A DNA stretch of 64,000 nucleotides from JARRKC01 sp963723965. GTDB lineage: Bacteria > Acidobacteriota > UBA6911 > RPQK01 > JAPXNP01. The notes under the pieces are model-generated. The model did not search any database and was not told the origin of the DNA. It saw only the letters and a program-made list of their open reading frames with translations. The DNA lies in contig CAVRSV010000016.1 in NCBI GenBank assembly GCA_963723965.1, positions 186,001 through 250,000 on the forward strand, written 5' to 3'. Every line of letters begins with the position of its first letter. Within the stretch, counting starts at the first letter, position 1. The translations under genes were made by a program, and so were the position numbers. This document shows, piece after piece, positions 16,815 through 25,135 of this stretch.

Positions 16815-17528
16815 ATGGCACTGAATCGAGGAGTGACGATCAAGTATCTCGGTCATTCGACGTTCATCTTCACCACGCCCGGCGGCAAGCGACTGCTGAT
16901 CGATCCCTGGGTGACGGAGAATCCGGCCTGCCCGGACTCCGAGAAGGAACTCGATCCGGTCGACTCGATCCTGATCACCCACGGTCATTTCGATCATGTA
17001 CAGGAAGCCGTTTCGATCGCCCGGAAGTTTCAATCCCAGGTGGCCTGTATCTTCGAGATTTCCGTCTGGCTGGGAAGGAAGGGCGTCGAGAACGTCGTGG
17101 GTATGAACAAGGGCGGCACCGTCCAACTGGGCGATGTCCGGGCCACCATGGTCCATGCCTTTCACAGCAGCGGGATCGTCGAAGGGGACGGCCCCATCAT
17201 CTATGCCGGCGAGGCGGCGGGTTACATCATCGAATTCGAGAACGGATTCCGCGTCTACCACGCCGGAGACACCTGTGTTTTCGGCGACATGAAGCTGATC
17301 GCCGAGATCTACCGGCCGGAGCTGCTGCTGCTGCCCATCGGCGGACTGTACACGATGGACCCGCTCCAGGCTGCCTATGCCTGCCGGTTGATGCAGGCCA
17401 AGAAGGTGATTCCCATGCACTACGGGACCTTCCCGGCGCTGAGCGGCACGCCGGACCAGCTGGCCGACCTGACCCGCGATCTGGGGACGGAGATCATCGT
17501 GATGAAGCCGGGAGACAGCCTTGACTGA
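16815..17528 (+). CDS. UPF0173-type metal-dependent hydrolase
   Basis: 237 residues of the MBL fold in the UPF0173 (YtkL-like) family. THGHFDHVQEA near 55-61 carries the metal ligands, HAGDTCVFGDM the bridging Asp and PMHYGTFP the last His. GGLYTMDPLQAAYA is a family hallmark. The biological substrate is not known. The ATG at 16809 is also possible, but it abuts the -10 box. The stop codon overlaps the start of the next gene by 8 bp, so the two are probably cotranscribed. Confidence 0.9.
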   Translation: MALNRGVTIKYLGHSTFIFTTPGGKRLLIDPWVTENPACPDSEKELDPVDSILITHGHFDHVQEAVSIARKFQSQVACIFEISVWLGRKGVENVVGMNKGGTVQLGDVRATMVHAFHSSGIVEGDGPIIYAGEAAGYIIEFENGFRVYHAGDTCVFGDMKLIAEIYRPELLLLPIGGLYTMDPLQAAYACRLMQAKKVIPMHYGTFPALSGTPDQLADLTRDLGTEIIVMKPGDSLD

Positions 17529-18531
17529 GGCCGGGCTGACGCAGGAGGAACTCGTCCAGTACCGGGCCGTCCAGTCCGGTCTGGCCTGGCGCGACCTTTC
17601 GGGCCGGATGAAGATCGGCGTGCTGGGGCCCGACCGGGTCGAGTTCCTGCACGCCGTGATCAGCAACGATGTCCTGTCGCTCCCCGATTTTGCGGGCCGC
17701 TATGGCGCGTTGCTGACGGCCACCGGCAAGATCGTGGCCGACTTCGACTACTATCGTCTGCCCGAGGCGCTGATGATCGACGTCTCGCGGGAACTGGGCG
17801 CCCGTCTGGTCACCCTGCTCGAGGGGTACATCATCATGGACGATGTCACCCTGGAAGACTGGTCGGGCCGTTTCGCCCACTTTGCTTTCGACGGTCCCGG
17901 GGCTCCGGGTTTCCTGCTGGAACTGCTGGGAGGCCCCATCCCGGAGAGCATCCGCAGGATCGTCGTAGTGCGCTGGGAGGAAATCCCGGTCTGGCTGATC
18001 CGCAAGAACCTGGTCAGCGACTTCGGGTTCGAGCTGCTCGTTCCGGCTTCCGGGGCTCCCGGGTTCCGGCAGCGGATGGAAGCGCTCGGCCGGGAAATGG
18101 AATGCGTGGAGTTGGGCCCGGCAGCCCTCGACGTGCTGCGCCTGGAGCGGGGCATCCCGCTGAACGGGGTGGACTTCTCGGAGCGGAACAATCCCCTCGA
18201 AGCCCAGCTGACGGAGGCCTACAGCCTCGAGAAGGGCTGCTATCCTGGGCAGGAGGTGGTGGCCAAGGCGACGAACATCGGCGGTGTGGCGCGGTTGCTG
18301 GTCCCGGTCCTGTTCTCCGGCGAACGACCGCCATCGACGGGGGCCGCCCTGTATTCGAATGCCGGGAAGGAGATCGGCCGGATCACGAGCGCCGGCTTCT
18401 CCCCGCGACTGAATCGGGCCATCGGGTTGGCGCTGGTAAAACGGGCATCGGCCGGCGTCGGTTCCCGATACGAGGTCGAGTCGGCCTCCGAGGAGCGACT
18501 TGAGGGTGAAATCGTCGCGAGCTTTCCATAA
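17521..18531 (+). CDS. YgfZ/GcvT-like folate-binding protein
   Basis: 336 residues with a TTG start that overlaps the previous stop. YgfZ proteins use tetrahydrofolate to help repair or assemble certain Fe-S enzymes. The signature K-G-C-Y-x-G-Q-E appears as KGCYPGQEVV near 238, followed by ATNIGGVARLLVPV. LRLERGIPLNGVDF is also typical. The nearby IscA-type carrier and, further away, LipA and complex I are plausible clients (inference). The next gene starts inside this one. Confidence 0.88.
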   Translation: MTEAGLTQEELVQYRAVQSGLAWRDLSGRMKIGVLGPDRVEFLHAVISNDVLSLPDFAGRYGALLTATGKIVADFDYYRLPEALMIDVSRELGARLVTLLEGYIIMDDVTLEDWSGRFAHFAFDGPGAPGFLLELLGGPIPESIRRIVVVRWEEIPVWLIRKNLVSDFGFELLVPASGAPGFRQRMEALGREMECVELGPAALDVLRLERGIPLNGVDFSERNNPLEAQLTEAYSLEKGCYPGQEVVAKATNIGGVARLLVPVLFSGERPPSTGAALYSNAGKEIGRITSAGFSPRLNRAIGLALVKRASAGVGSRYEVESASEERLEGEIVASFP

Positions 18532-18940
18532 GCTGCTGCCGCTCCTGGTCCTCCTGGGCGTCGGCGGGTCGATCCGGGCCCAGGAACCGCCTGAGCCGTC
18601 GCCGCGCGTCCGCGAGGCGATCCGCCTGGCGACCGACGGCGACTACTCCGGTGCCCTCGCCCGGCTCTCGGCTCTGCTGACCGAGGAGCCGGAGAACCCT
18701 CAACTGCTCTACTACGTGGGACTCTGCCATTACTTCAAGGGTGAGGCGAAGGAAGCCGCCCGGTATCTGCAGAAGTCGGTCGAGGCCAAGCCCAAGTTCC
18801 CCGAAGCCTACTACTGGGCCGCCCAGGCCCTGCGTTCCATCGGCCGGCCCGGCGACGCCGAGCGCTGCGTCCGGCTGGGTGTGGAGCGCTTCCCGGACAA
18901 CAAGAAGCTCCGGCAGCTCTCTCAGAACGGCAGCCAGTAG
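18500..18940 (+). CDS. Secreted tetratricopeptide-repeat protein
   Basis: 146 residues. A hydrophobic N-terminus (LLPLLVLLGVGGSIRAQ) looks like a signal peptide. Two to three TPR units follow (AIRLATDGDYSGALARLSAL, then LLYYVGLCHYFKGEAKEA and AYYWAAQALRSIGRPGDAE). Such proteins act as periplasmic interaction scaffolds; no partner is apparent. The start may be TTG 18500 or GTG 18506, with AGGAG at 18491-18495. It overlaps the preceding gene by 32 bp and its last 19 bp overlap the convergent DUF5916 gene. Confidence 0.8.
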   Translation: MRVKSSRAFHKLLPLLVLLGVGGSIRAQEPPEPSPRVREAIRLATDGDYSGALARLSALLTEEPENPQLLYYVGLCHYFKGEAKEAARYLQKSVEAKPKFPEAYYWAAQALRSIGRPGDAERCVRLGVERFPDNKKLRQLSQNGSQ

Positions 18941-21588
18941 CTGAATTTGACCAGGAATACGTTGTCGGACGGCGTCGAGAAGAGGTTTCCCAGATTTTCC
19001 CTCAGAGAATGGTTGGTGATGGGCTCGAACACGGAACGGCCCTGCGTCCAGACCAGGTAGAGCACCGAGCCCGGTTTGTATTCCCAGCGGGCCACCAGAT
19101 TGGAGCGGAATTCCCGGAAATTGAAGTTCGGATTGTCAAAGCTGTAGTCGAACACTCCATTGCCGGACTCGTCGATCCGGTAAAGGTTCTGCAGGGGATC
19201 GAACTGAATTTCGCTGCCGCTGAAGGTGTGGTAGAGGTCCGAGTAGTTGTGCGACCGGGGATGGGTGAAGCGCTTGAACTGATCGTAAAGGCCGTTCGAG
19301 ACGTACGGGTTGCCGAAATACTGGATCGTCAGCTCCGGTGTGACGGAATAGTCGACGCGGAAGGTCAGCCCCAGCGTGCGCTGGTTGATGGTCCCCACCA
19401 GGTTTCGCTGCTGGTCCTCATACTCGGTCCGGGTCACGTACTGGAAAATGTCCTTGTTCTTGGAGTATTCGAGCTGGGTCGAGAAGACCAGCGGATTCGT
19501 GATCCGAAAGCTGAGACCGGGGTAAATGCCCCGAAAGCTCGATTGGCGGTCGTCAAAGGTATGGGTGTGATAGCGCAGGTTGAAGGACAGGCGCCGGGCT
19601 CCGTCGGAGGACAGAGTCAGGTTGGTCGTCCAGAAACCCTTGAGGCTGACCGCCGGGCCTCCCCGCAGCAGTCGCGTGTCGAGTTGGCGGCCGATGCGGC
19701 TGATGTCGACGGAAGCGTTCCATTTGTTGGAGAACGTGCCGTCCGCTTCGACACCCACGCGGGGTGACAGGAACTCGCCGCCGAAGTCCCAGCTGTTCTC
19801 CTGTTCCACTCCCGCCGACCAGTCCCGGAAAATCCAGGTCGGTTCGGTGACGACGTAATGAAGGCGCGTGCCCTGGGTGATGACATCGGCGGTTTGCAGG
19901 TAGCCGAGATCATTGAGCTCCAGACCGGGGGAGCGCCAGCTCAGGTTTTCCGCGAAGCGCCAGTTGCCGTTGGCGCCTTTGCCGAATTCGAGGATGCCGC
20001 CGTGCCCGCCGAGCTGGGTGCGGAAGGGGTCAAGGTGCACGTAGTCGGCGTCCGGGCGCTGGAAGTAGCGGGCGGAGGAGCGCTGCAGTCCCAGCATGGC
20101 ATCGGTGGACCCGCGGACGTCGCTGAATACGGCTTTGAAGTCGAGATAGTAGGTCTTGTTCTTCCAGTAATTGAGGAAATCGAAACCCGCTGTCGTTGCG
20201 TCCCGGGGAAGGAATTCGAGCTGAGGATCCTCGATCCTCCGGTGCACCGACGTCAGCATGCCGCCCACGATGGTGTTGCTCTGGTTGAACTCCTTCTGGA
20301 CGCGGGCGACGGCGTAGTTCGCGAGGGGTTCGACGGCCTCGGAGCGACTCCCCTGCAGGGAGTTGATGGTTGCCGTCTCCTTGCTCGTCACGCTTTCGAT
20401 GATGCCGATGGAGAGGCCCTTCTCGGTCTTGCCGGTGAACTTCACGGCGCCCAGGATGGACGTGCTGGCCGGCGCGTCGAAATAGGGATTGTCACCCTGG
20501 CGCAGTTCGGGGACGTAACTCGGGGCGTGCCCGATGCGGCGCGAGTAGAAGAGCAGTTCCTCACCCATGTCGAACTCGAAGATCCGCTTACCCTCCAGGA
20601 AGAAGGGACGCTTCTCCTCATAGAATGTCTCGAATGCACTGATGTTCAACACCGACGGATCGACTTCGACCTGTCCGAAATCGGGGTTGACCGTGAAGTC
20701 GAGGGTAAAGGCGCTGGTCACTCCGAGCTTTCCGTCCAGCCCCAGATCCCCTTCGGTCTTGCTCTCCCGCTTGAAGGGGGACCCGACTTCCTGTCCGAAA
20801 GTCGCGTAGCGGCCGACGGCGTATGGGAGCAGCTCGATGTTCCGGCTCTTGCGGATCCCCTCGATGCCGTGGAGTTCACCGATCGAGTAGAGCTGGCCCG
20901 GGCTGTCACGGGGCACGAGGGCGAACTGCGCTTCTTCACCGTTGCGGTTGATCCAGCGCCAGGAATGGAATCCCCAGACCTGCTTCTCCTGGTTTCCATA
21001 ACGCAGCTGGCTCAGGGGGATGCGCATCTCCGCCGTCCAGGCGTCGGGCTCGCTGCCGACCTTGCCGTCCCAGATGGCGTCCCAGGTGGTGTCCCAACCT
21101 CCGTTGAACAGGATGAGATCGATCTTTGCACCGCCGGCGGTGAGGTCGAACTCGAAACCCGTCCGGTGGTCGAAGTAGCTGTCGAAACAGACTCCGACGA
21201 TGTCCCCGATGAAGGCGTCACGCCGACCGAGCTTGCGGTCGATCCTGGCGGGTTCCTTGTCGTAGGCCCGGATCGCGACATAGATGTTGTTGTCGTCGTA
21301 GAGGATCTTGAGCTTGGTGTCCTCCGACGGCATGGCGCCGTTGCGCGGAATGTACTGGCGATAGTCCCCGGCCCAGTGGCCTTCCTCCCAGGCCGCGTCA
21401 TCGAGCTTGCCGTCGATCTTGGGCGGCGTTCCGTGGAGTCGCTGGGTCACGTAATAGCGGCGTCCTCCCGGGGTCAGGGGGCCCGGGGGTGGGGGATCAT
21501 TCCCCTCGGCCGAAAGCCGAAAGCAGACGACCATCATGGAGAGCCAACAACAGGAGAAGAGAGCGATGAGCTTGAGTGTTCTGCGCAT
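18922..21588 (-). CDS. DUF5916 outer-membrane protein with CBM9-like N-terminal domain
   Basis: 888 residues. A signal peptide (LKLIALFSCCWLSMMVVCF) is followed by a CBM9-like sandwich (PPKIDGKLDDAAWEEG to about 210, including the long family motif beginning YDDNNIYVAIRAYD). The remainder is the DUF5916 region, rich in alternating aromatic beta strands, ending in SYWLPF; a terminal Phe is typical of outer-membrane barrels. DVRGSTDAMLGL and FLEGKRIFEF are other recognisable parts. The function is unknown; such proteins are often found with peptidases or surface-binding systems. The ATG at 21588 was preferred because the TAGAAT box lies at 21607-21602. It converges on the TPR gene with a 19-bp overlap. 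Confidence 0.85.
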   Translation of the reverse strand: MRRTLKLIALFSCCWLSMMVVCFRLSAEGNDPPPPGPLTPGGRRYYVTQRLHGTPPKIDGKLDDAAWEEGHWAGDYRQYIPRNGAMPSEDTKLKILYDDNNIYVAIRAYDKEPARIDRKLGRRDAFIGDIVGVCFDSYFDHRTGFEFDLTAGGAKIDLILFNGGWDTTWDAIWDGKVGSEPDAWTAEMRIPLSQLRYGNQEKQVWGFHSWRWINRNGEEAQFALVPRDSPGQLYSIGELHGIEGIRKSRNIELLPYAVGRYATFGQEVGSPFKRESKTEGDLGLDGKLGVTSAFTLDFTVNPDFGQVEVDPSVLNISAFETFYEEKRPFFLEGKRIFEFDMGEELLFYSRRIGHAPSYVPELRQGDNPYFDAPASTSILGAVKFTGKTEKGLSIGIIESVTSKETATINSLQGSRSEAVEPLANYAVARVQKEFNQSNTIVGGMLTSVHRRIEDPQLEFLPRDATTAGFDFLNYWKNKTYYLDFKAVFSDVRGSTDAMLGLQRSSARYFQRPDADYVHLDPFRTQLGGHGGILEFGKGANGNWRFAENLSWRSPGLELNDLGYLQTADVITQGTRLHYVVTEPTWIFRDWSAGVEQENSWDFGGEFLSPRVGVEADGTFSNKWNASVDISRIGRQLDTRLLRGGPAVSLKGFWTTNLTLSSDGARRLSFNLRYHTHTFDDRQSSFRGIYPGLSFRITNPLVFSTQLEYSKNKDIFQYVTRTEYEDQQRNLVGTINQRTLGLTFRVDYSVTPELTIQYFGNPYVSNGLYDQFKRFTHPRSHNYSDLYHTFSGSEIQFDPLQNLYRIDESGNGVFDYSFDNPNFNFREFRSNLVARWEYKPGSVLYLVWTQGRSVFEPITNHSLRENLGNLFSTPSDNVFLVKFSYWLPF

Positions 21589-21603
21589 TGACAAGACCGG
21601 CAT

Positions 21604-21897
21604 TCTACCAGTCCGGCGGGCCTTGAGGAATCGTTAAAGGCGGCGAAATAGGTGACACGCACGTAATTCCATCGTAAGGTGCTGTGAAATAAGGATTCTG
21701 TTCCAGGTCTGGCACCAATTCTCCTGTTCCTGCGGAATTCGCAGAAGTGGTGGTTCGCCGGCTCACCCTGCGCCCTGGCGTGGAGCCAAGCCGCCGCGGA
21801 TTGGCCTGCCTGCCACCGCCCGGTCCGTCGCCGCCCCGGCCATTCCGGGCAAAACGCCTGCGAAGTGCGAAGGGCGAAGGGCGAAGGGACGGTCCGG
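21604..21897. repeat. Divergent promoter region with decayed repeat copy C
   Basis: About 290 bp between divergent genes. The left 120 bp is relatively A/T-rich and carries the likely promoter for the DUF5916 gene. From about 21768 to 21890 the sequence aligns, with many changes, to 33975-34075 of copy B: GCGTGGAGCCAAGCCGCCG, then GGCCTGCCTGCCA, GGCCATTCCGGGCAAAACGCC and finally a GCGAAGGGCGAAGGG array. Confidence 0.65.
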
Positions 21898-21903
21898 TAT
21901 ACT
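21898..21903 (+). promoter_or_regulatory. -10 box for the SDR gene
   Basis: TATACT ending seven bases before the ATG at 21911. No -35 is visible because the upstream DNA is the GCGAAGG array. Confidence 0.4.
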
Positions 21904-21910
21904 GGGCGGA

Positions 21911-22681
21911 ATGAAGCTGAATGGAAAGACCGCCATCGTGACCGGAGGCAGTGCCGGAATTGGGCTGGCCATTGCCCGGCGGCTCGGAACCGACGGCGCC
22001 CGGGTTGCGATCTGCGGCCGATCGGCCGATCGGCTGAGCCGAGCGTCCCAGAATCTCGCATCCTCCGGAATCGAGGTGCTGGCCGCCCGCTGTGATGTCC
22101 AGGATGCGCAGGCCGTGGAGAGCCTGGTCGAACAGGTCGTCGGCCGATTCGGCGCGATCCATATCCTGGTCAACAACGCGGGAGCGAACGAGCCGACGCC
22201 CCTGCAGGAACCCGACGATACGGCCTGGCAGCAGAACATCCGCACGGGCCTCGATGGAGCCTACTATTGTACGAGCCGCGTGCTGCGGCACATGCCTGAT
22301 GGAGGGCGACTGGTCTACATTGCCTCCGTGACGGCCAAGTTCGGAGTGCCGGGCGCGGCCGGCTACTGCGCGGCCAAGCATGGTCTGCTGGGCCTGGTGC
22401 GCAGCGCGGCGCTGGAACTGGCGCCACGGCAAATCACGGCCAATGCCGTCTGCCCGGGCTGGGTGGAAACCGATCTCGCCCGGGTCGTCATGCAGCGCGT
22501 GGCCGACCGGATCGACCGGGATTTTGCCGAGACCCGCCGCCGACTGCTGGCCAACGTGCCGCTCGGGGAGATCATAGAGCCGGAAGAGGTGGCGGCAATG
22601 GTCGCCTATCTGGTCTCGCCCGAGGCTCGAAACGTGACCGGCCAGGCGTACAATCTCTGCGGCGGGCAGGTCATGTACTGA
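21911..22681 (+). CDS. Short-chain dehydrogenase/reductase (SDR)
   Basis: 256 residues, classical SDR. The cofactor motif TGGSAGIG is at 11-18, NNAG near 86, and the catalytic Ser-Tyr-Lys set is in IASVTA and YCAAK. The C-terminal GQAYNLCGGQVMY is like 3-hydroxybutyrate dehydrogenases and FabG-like 3-oxoacyl reductases. CGRSADR after the second strand favours NADP(H) over NAD(H). The substrate cannot be stated. It is followed at 32 bp by the DUF4344 gene on the same strand. Confidence 0.92.
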   Translation: MKLNGKTAIVTGGSAGIGLAIARRLGTDGARVAICGRSADRLSRASQNLASSGIEVLAARCDVQDAQAVESLVEQVVGRFGAIHILVNNAGANEPTPLQEPDDTAWQQNIRTGLDGAYYCTSRVLRHMPDGGRLVYIASVTAKFGVPGAAGYCAAKHGLLGLVRSAALELAPRQITANAVCPGWVETDLARVVMQRVADRIDRDFAETRRRLLANVPLGEIIEPEEVAAMVAYLVSPEARNVTGQAYNLCGGQVMY

Positions 22682-22713
22682 TCGACGGGTCCGCCGTACG
22701 CTCGGGAACAGTC

Positions 22714-23475
22714 ATGGGTGGTCTTCGCACGAATCTGATCGGCCTGTCTATGCTGTGTCTGGTCTGCCAGACCGGTGTTGCGGCCGGGATCCGCTTGCAG
22801 CTGGTCCGGCATGCCGTCGGCGAGGAGCGGGAATACGAGGACTACCTGGTCCACTCCCGCTACCTGAACGACATCGTCACCCGCCTGAACGCGCGCTTTC
22901 TCTTCCCTCAGGAGATCGCGGTGCAATTGGGCACCGACGACGGGCCGCTGTACGACGTCGCGAGCCGCACCATTCGGATTCCCTTCGACCTGGGCTTGCT
23001 GCCCTCGCCGCGGGACGAGAGGCTCGACATGGTGGAACGTCGCCTTCTCTACCGGGGCGCCCTGGCCTTCTCGGTCGGACATGAGATGGGGCACGCCTTC
23101 GTCCACCTCTATGACTGGCCCGTACACGGGAGAGCGGAAGAGGAACAGGCCGCCGACGCCGTGGCCGTCTATCTCGTCATGCACGTGCTGGGCGACGAGG
23201 AGTCCGTGGCCGAGGCCCTGGCCGAGATCGTCCGCCTCGAGGCCGCCGGGGACGCGTCCCCGGCCGTCAGTGCCTGCATCGCCCCTGCCCGAGCGCAGCG
23301 GGTCTTTTGCTGGCTGAGGGGTGCGGCTTCGGGATCGCTGGGATGGCTCGGCAGACTCGGGGTGCTGCCGGACGCGACCTCGACATCGTGTCGGGACGAA
23401 TACCTCGCCCTCGAGTCGCGCGTCGAGGCGCTGCTCAGGCCGGCGGAGCGTTCGGCGCGGAGCGATCCGCCGTGA
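22714..23475 (+). CDS. DUF4344 putative secreted metallopeptidase
   Basis: 253 residues. The start region (LIGLSMLCLVCQTGVAAG) is a signal peptide. The core has GHEMGHAF near 123, an HExxH-type zinc site, followed by DWPVHGRAEEEQAAD, whose acidic residues match the third-ligand region in DUF4344. The proteolytic activity is inferred only from this motif. Its last 41 bp overlap the end of nuoI on the opposite strand, an unusually long convergent overlap. Confidence 0.82.
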   Translation: MGGLRTNLIGLSMLCLVCQTGVAAGIRLQLVRHAVGEEREYEDYLVHSRYLNDIVTRLNARFLFPQEIAVQLGTDDGPLYDVASRTIRIPFDLGLLPSPRDERLDMVERRLLYRGALAFSVGHEMGHAFVHLYDWPVHGRAEEEQAADAVAVYLVMHVLGDEESVAEALAEIVRLEAAGDASPAVSACIAPARAQRVFCWLRGAASGSLGWLGRLGVLPDATSTSCRDEYLALESRVEALLRPAERSARSDPP

Positions 23476-24025
23476 GCGCGTAGACCTTCTCCGTCTCGGG
23501 GGGCTGGGCGGGTGCCTCCGAACGCGAAAGCAGGGCTTTCAGATCGAACACCATTCCCTCCCGCGAGTAGGAGCTGAACTCGAGCACTCCCGTGTCCATG
23601 CGGATGGCATCCTCTGGGCAGGCTTCCACGCAGTAGCCGCAGAACACACACAGCCCCAGGTCGATGTCGAACCGGACCGGATATTTCTCGATGTTCGGAT
23701 TGGGATGTTCGCCGGCGACGATGTAGATGCACTTGGCCGGGCAGACGGTCTCACACATCATGCAGGCCACGCAGCGCGGCGCGCCGTCGGGACGCTTGGT
23801 CAGGCGGTGGAGGCTGCGCAGGCGGGGAGCCACCGGGCGGCGCTCTTCGGGGTACTGATAGGTCTCGGCTCCGCGCAGACCCCGGGACAGGCCGACGAGC
23901 TTCGCAATGTGGATCGAGATGTTGCGGGCGAAGTGCCCGAAAGTGAGCCAGAGGCCACGCACGACCTCACCCACGTACAACTTCTCCATCAGAGTCAGCT
24001 CTTTTTCAACCACCTTGATAGCCAT
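23435..24025 (-). CDS. nuoI: NADH-quinone oxidoreductase subunit I
   Basis: 196 residues. Peripheral-arm subunit carrying two [4Fe-4S] clusters (N6a, N6b), the last stage before the N2 cluster. The motifs CVACMMCETVCPAKC and CVFCGYCVEACPEDAI are complete. The ATG at 24025 was chosen; a TTG at 24031 would add two residues and abut nuoH. The C-terminal tail is longer than in many NuoI, with a Pro/Ala-rich end. It is the last nuo gene here, and nuoJ does not follow. Confidence 0.96.
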   Translation of the reverse strand: MAIKVVEKELTLMEKLYVGEVVRGLWLTFGHFARNISIHIAKLVGLSRGLRGAETYQYPEERRPVAPRLRSLHRLTKRPDGAPRCVACMMCETVCPAKCIYIVAGEHPNPNIEKYPVRFDIDLGLCVFCGYCVEACPEDAIRMDTGVLEFSSYSREGMVFDLKALLSRSEAPAQPPETEKVYALTADRSAPNAPPA

Positions 24026-24031
24026 AGGCAA

Positions 24032-25117
24032 CTAACCCGCAATCCAGAGAAGGACTGCCCCGGTGATCACGATGTTGGCGATCGAGAGGGGCAACATGAT
24101 CGTCCAGCCCAGTCGCATCAGCTGGTCCCACCGGAAACGCGGCAGGGTCCAGCGGACCAGCAGAAAGAAGAAACAGAAAAAGAAGACCTTCAGCAGAAAG
24201 GCCCCTACCTGCAGCAGCATGACGGCCACCGTCGGCAGGGCAATGGTCGATCCCCAGGGGAAGACGAAGCCCGAGGAAGCCAGGTAGGGAATCTGCCAGC
24301 CGCCGAAGAACAGGGTTACGGTCAGGACCGAGGCGAGCACCGTCTCGACGAAATCACTCAGGAAGAACAGACCGAATCTCATCCCGCTGTACTCGACGAA
24401 GTAGCCGATGATCTCCGACTCCCCTTCGGGAATGTCGAAGGGGACGCGCTTGGTTTCCGCCATGGCCGCCGTCATGAACAGGATGCAGCCGAGGGGCTGC
24501 ATGAGGACACCCCACAGCGGCAGCCAGCCCCAGCCGAGCTGACCCTGGAACTGATTGATCTCCTGCAGGTTCAGGGTTCCGTAGATCATCAGCGCCCCGA
24601 TGACCGTAGCGCCCATCGTGATCTCGTAGGAAATCATCTGTCCCGAGGCCCGCAGACCACCGAGCAGGGCGTAGTTATTGGCCGAGGCCCATCCGCCCAG
24701 GACGAAGCCGTAGATGCCCAGGCTCATCATGGCGAAAACGAAGAGGATCCCCACGTTGATGTTGAATACCTGCAGCGAAACAGTGGTGTCGCCGAACTGG
24801 TAGACGCCGCCGAAAGGAATCGCGGCAAAGCCGAGCAGGGCAAAGGAGAAGGCAATGATCGGTGCGATCGTGTGCAGGAAGCGGTTTCCCTGCGGCGGGA
24901 CGAAGTCTTCCTTGAGAAACATCTTGCCGCCGTCGGCCAGGATGTGGAAGAGCCCCAGCGCCCGGATTCCGAACAACGTTGCCCGGTTCGCGCCGATCCG
25001 ATCCTGCATGACCGCGCTCTGCTTGCGCTCCATCCAGGTCAGTATGGAAGCAAAGCCCATGACAACGGAGAACAGGAATAGGACTTTGCCGATGTCGATC
25101 AGGTAGATTGCCATCAT
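24032..25117 (-). CDS. nuoH: NADH-quinone oxidoreductase subunit H
   Basis: 361 residues, membrane protein with about eight transmembrane helices. NuoH forms the quinone-site interface between the arms of complex I. Conserved stretches are MERKQSAVMQDRIGANR, LGLFHILADGGKMFLKED, AETKRVPFDIPEGESEI and the following YSGMRFGLFFLSDF. ATG 25117 or 25114 may be the start. It lies between nuoG and nuoI with very short gaps. Confidence 0.97.
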   Translation of the reverse strand: MMAIYLIDIGKVLFLFSVVMGFASILTWMERKQSAVMQDRIGANRATLFGIRALGLFHILADGGKMFLKEDFVPPQGNRFLHTIAPIIAFSFALLGFAAIPFGGVYQFGDTTVSLQVFNINVGILFVFAMMSLGIYGFVLGGWASANNYALLGGLRASGQMISYEITMGATVIGALMIYGTLNLQEINQFQGQLGWGWLPLWGVLMQPLGCILFMTAAMAETKRVPFDIPEGESEIIGYFVEYSGMRFGLFFLSDFVETVLASVLTVTLFFGGWQIPYLASSGFVFPWGSTIALPTVAVMLLQVGAFLLKVFFFCFFFLLVRWTLPRFRWDQLMRLGWTIMLPLSIANIVITGAVLLWIAG

Positions 25118-25135
25118 TGCCTCGCTGTTGTCGCG

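Noticed and set aside
16632..17666. N-terminal extension of FolB on the minus strand
   Set aside because: It is antisense to the UPF0173 hydrolase gene, and FolB is complete from 16631.
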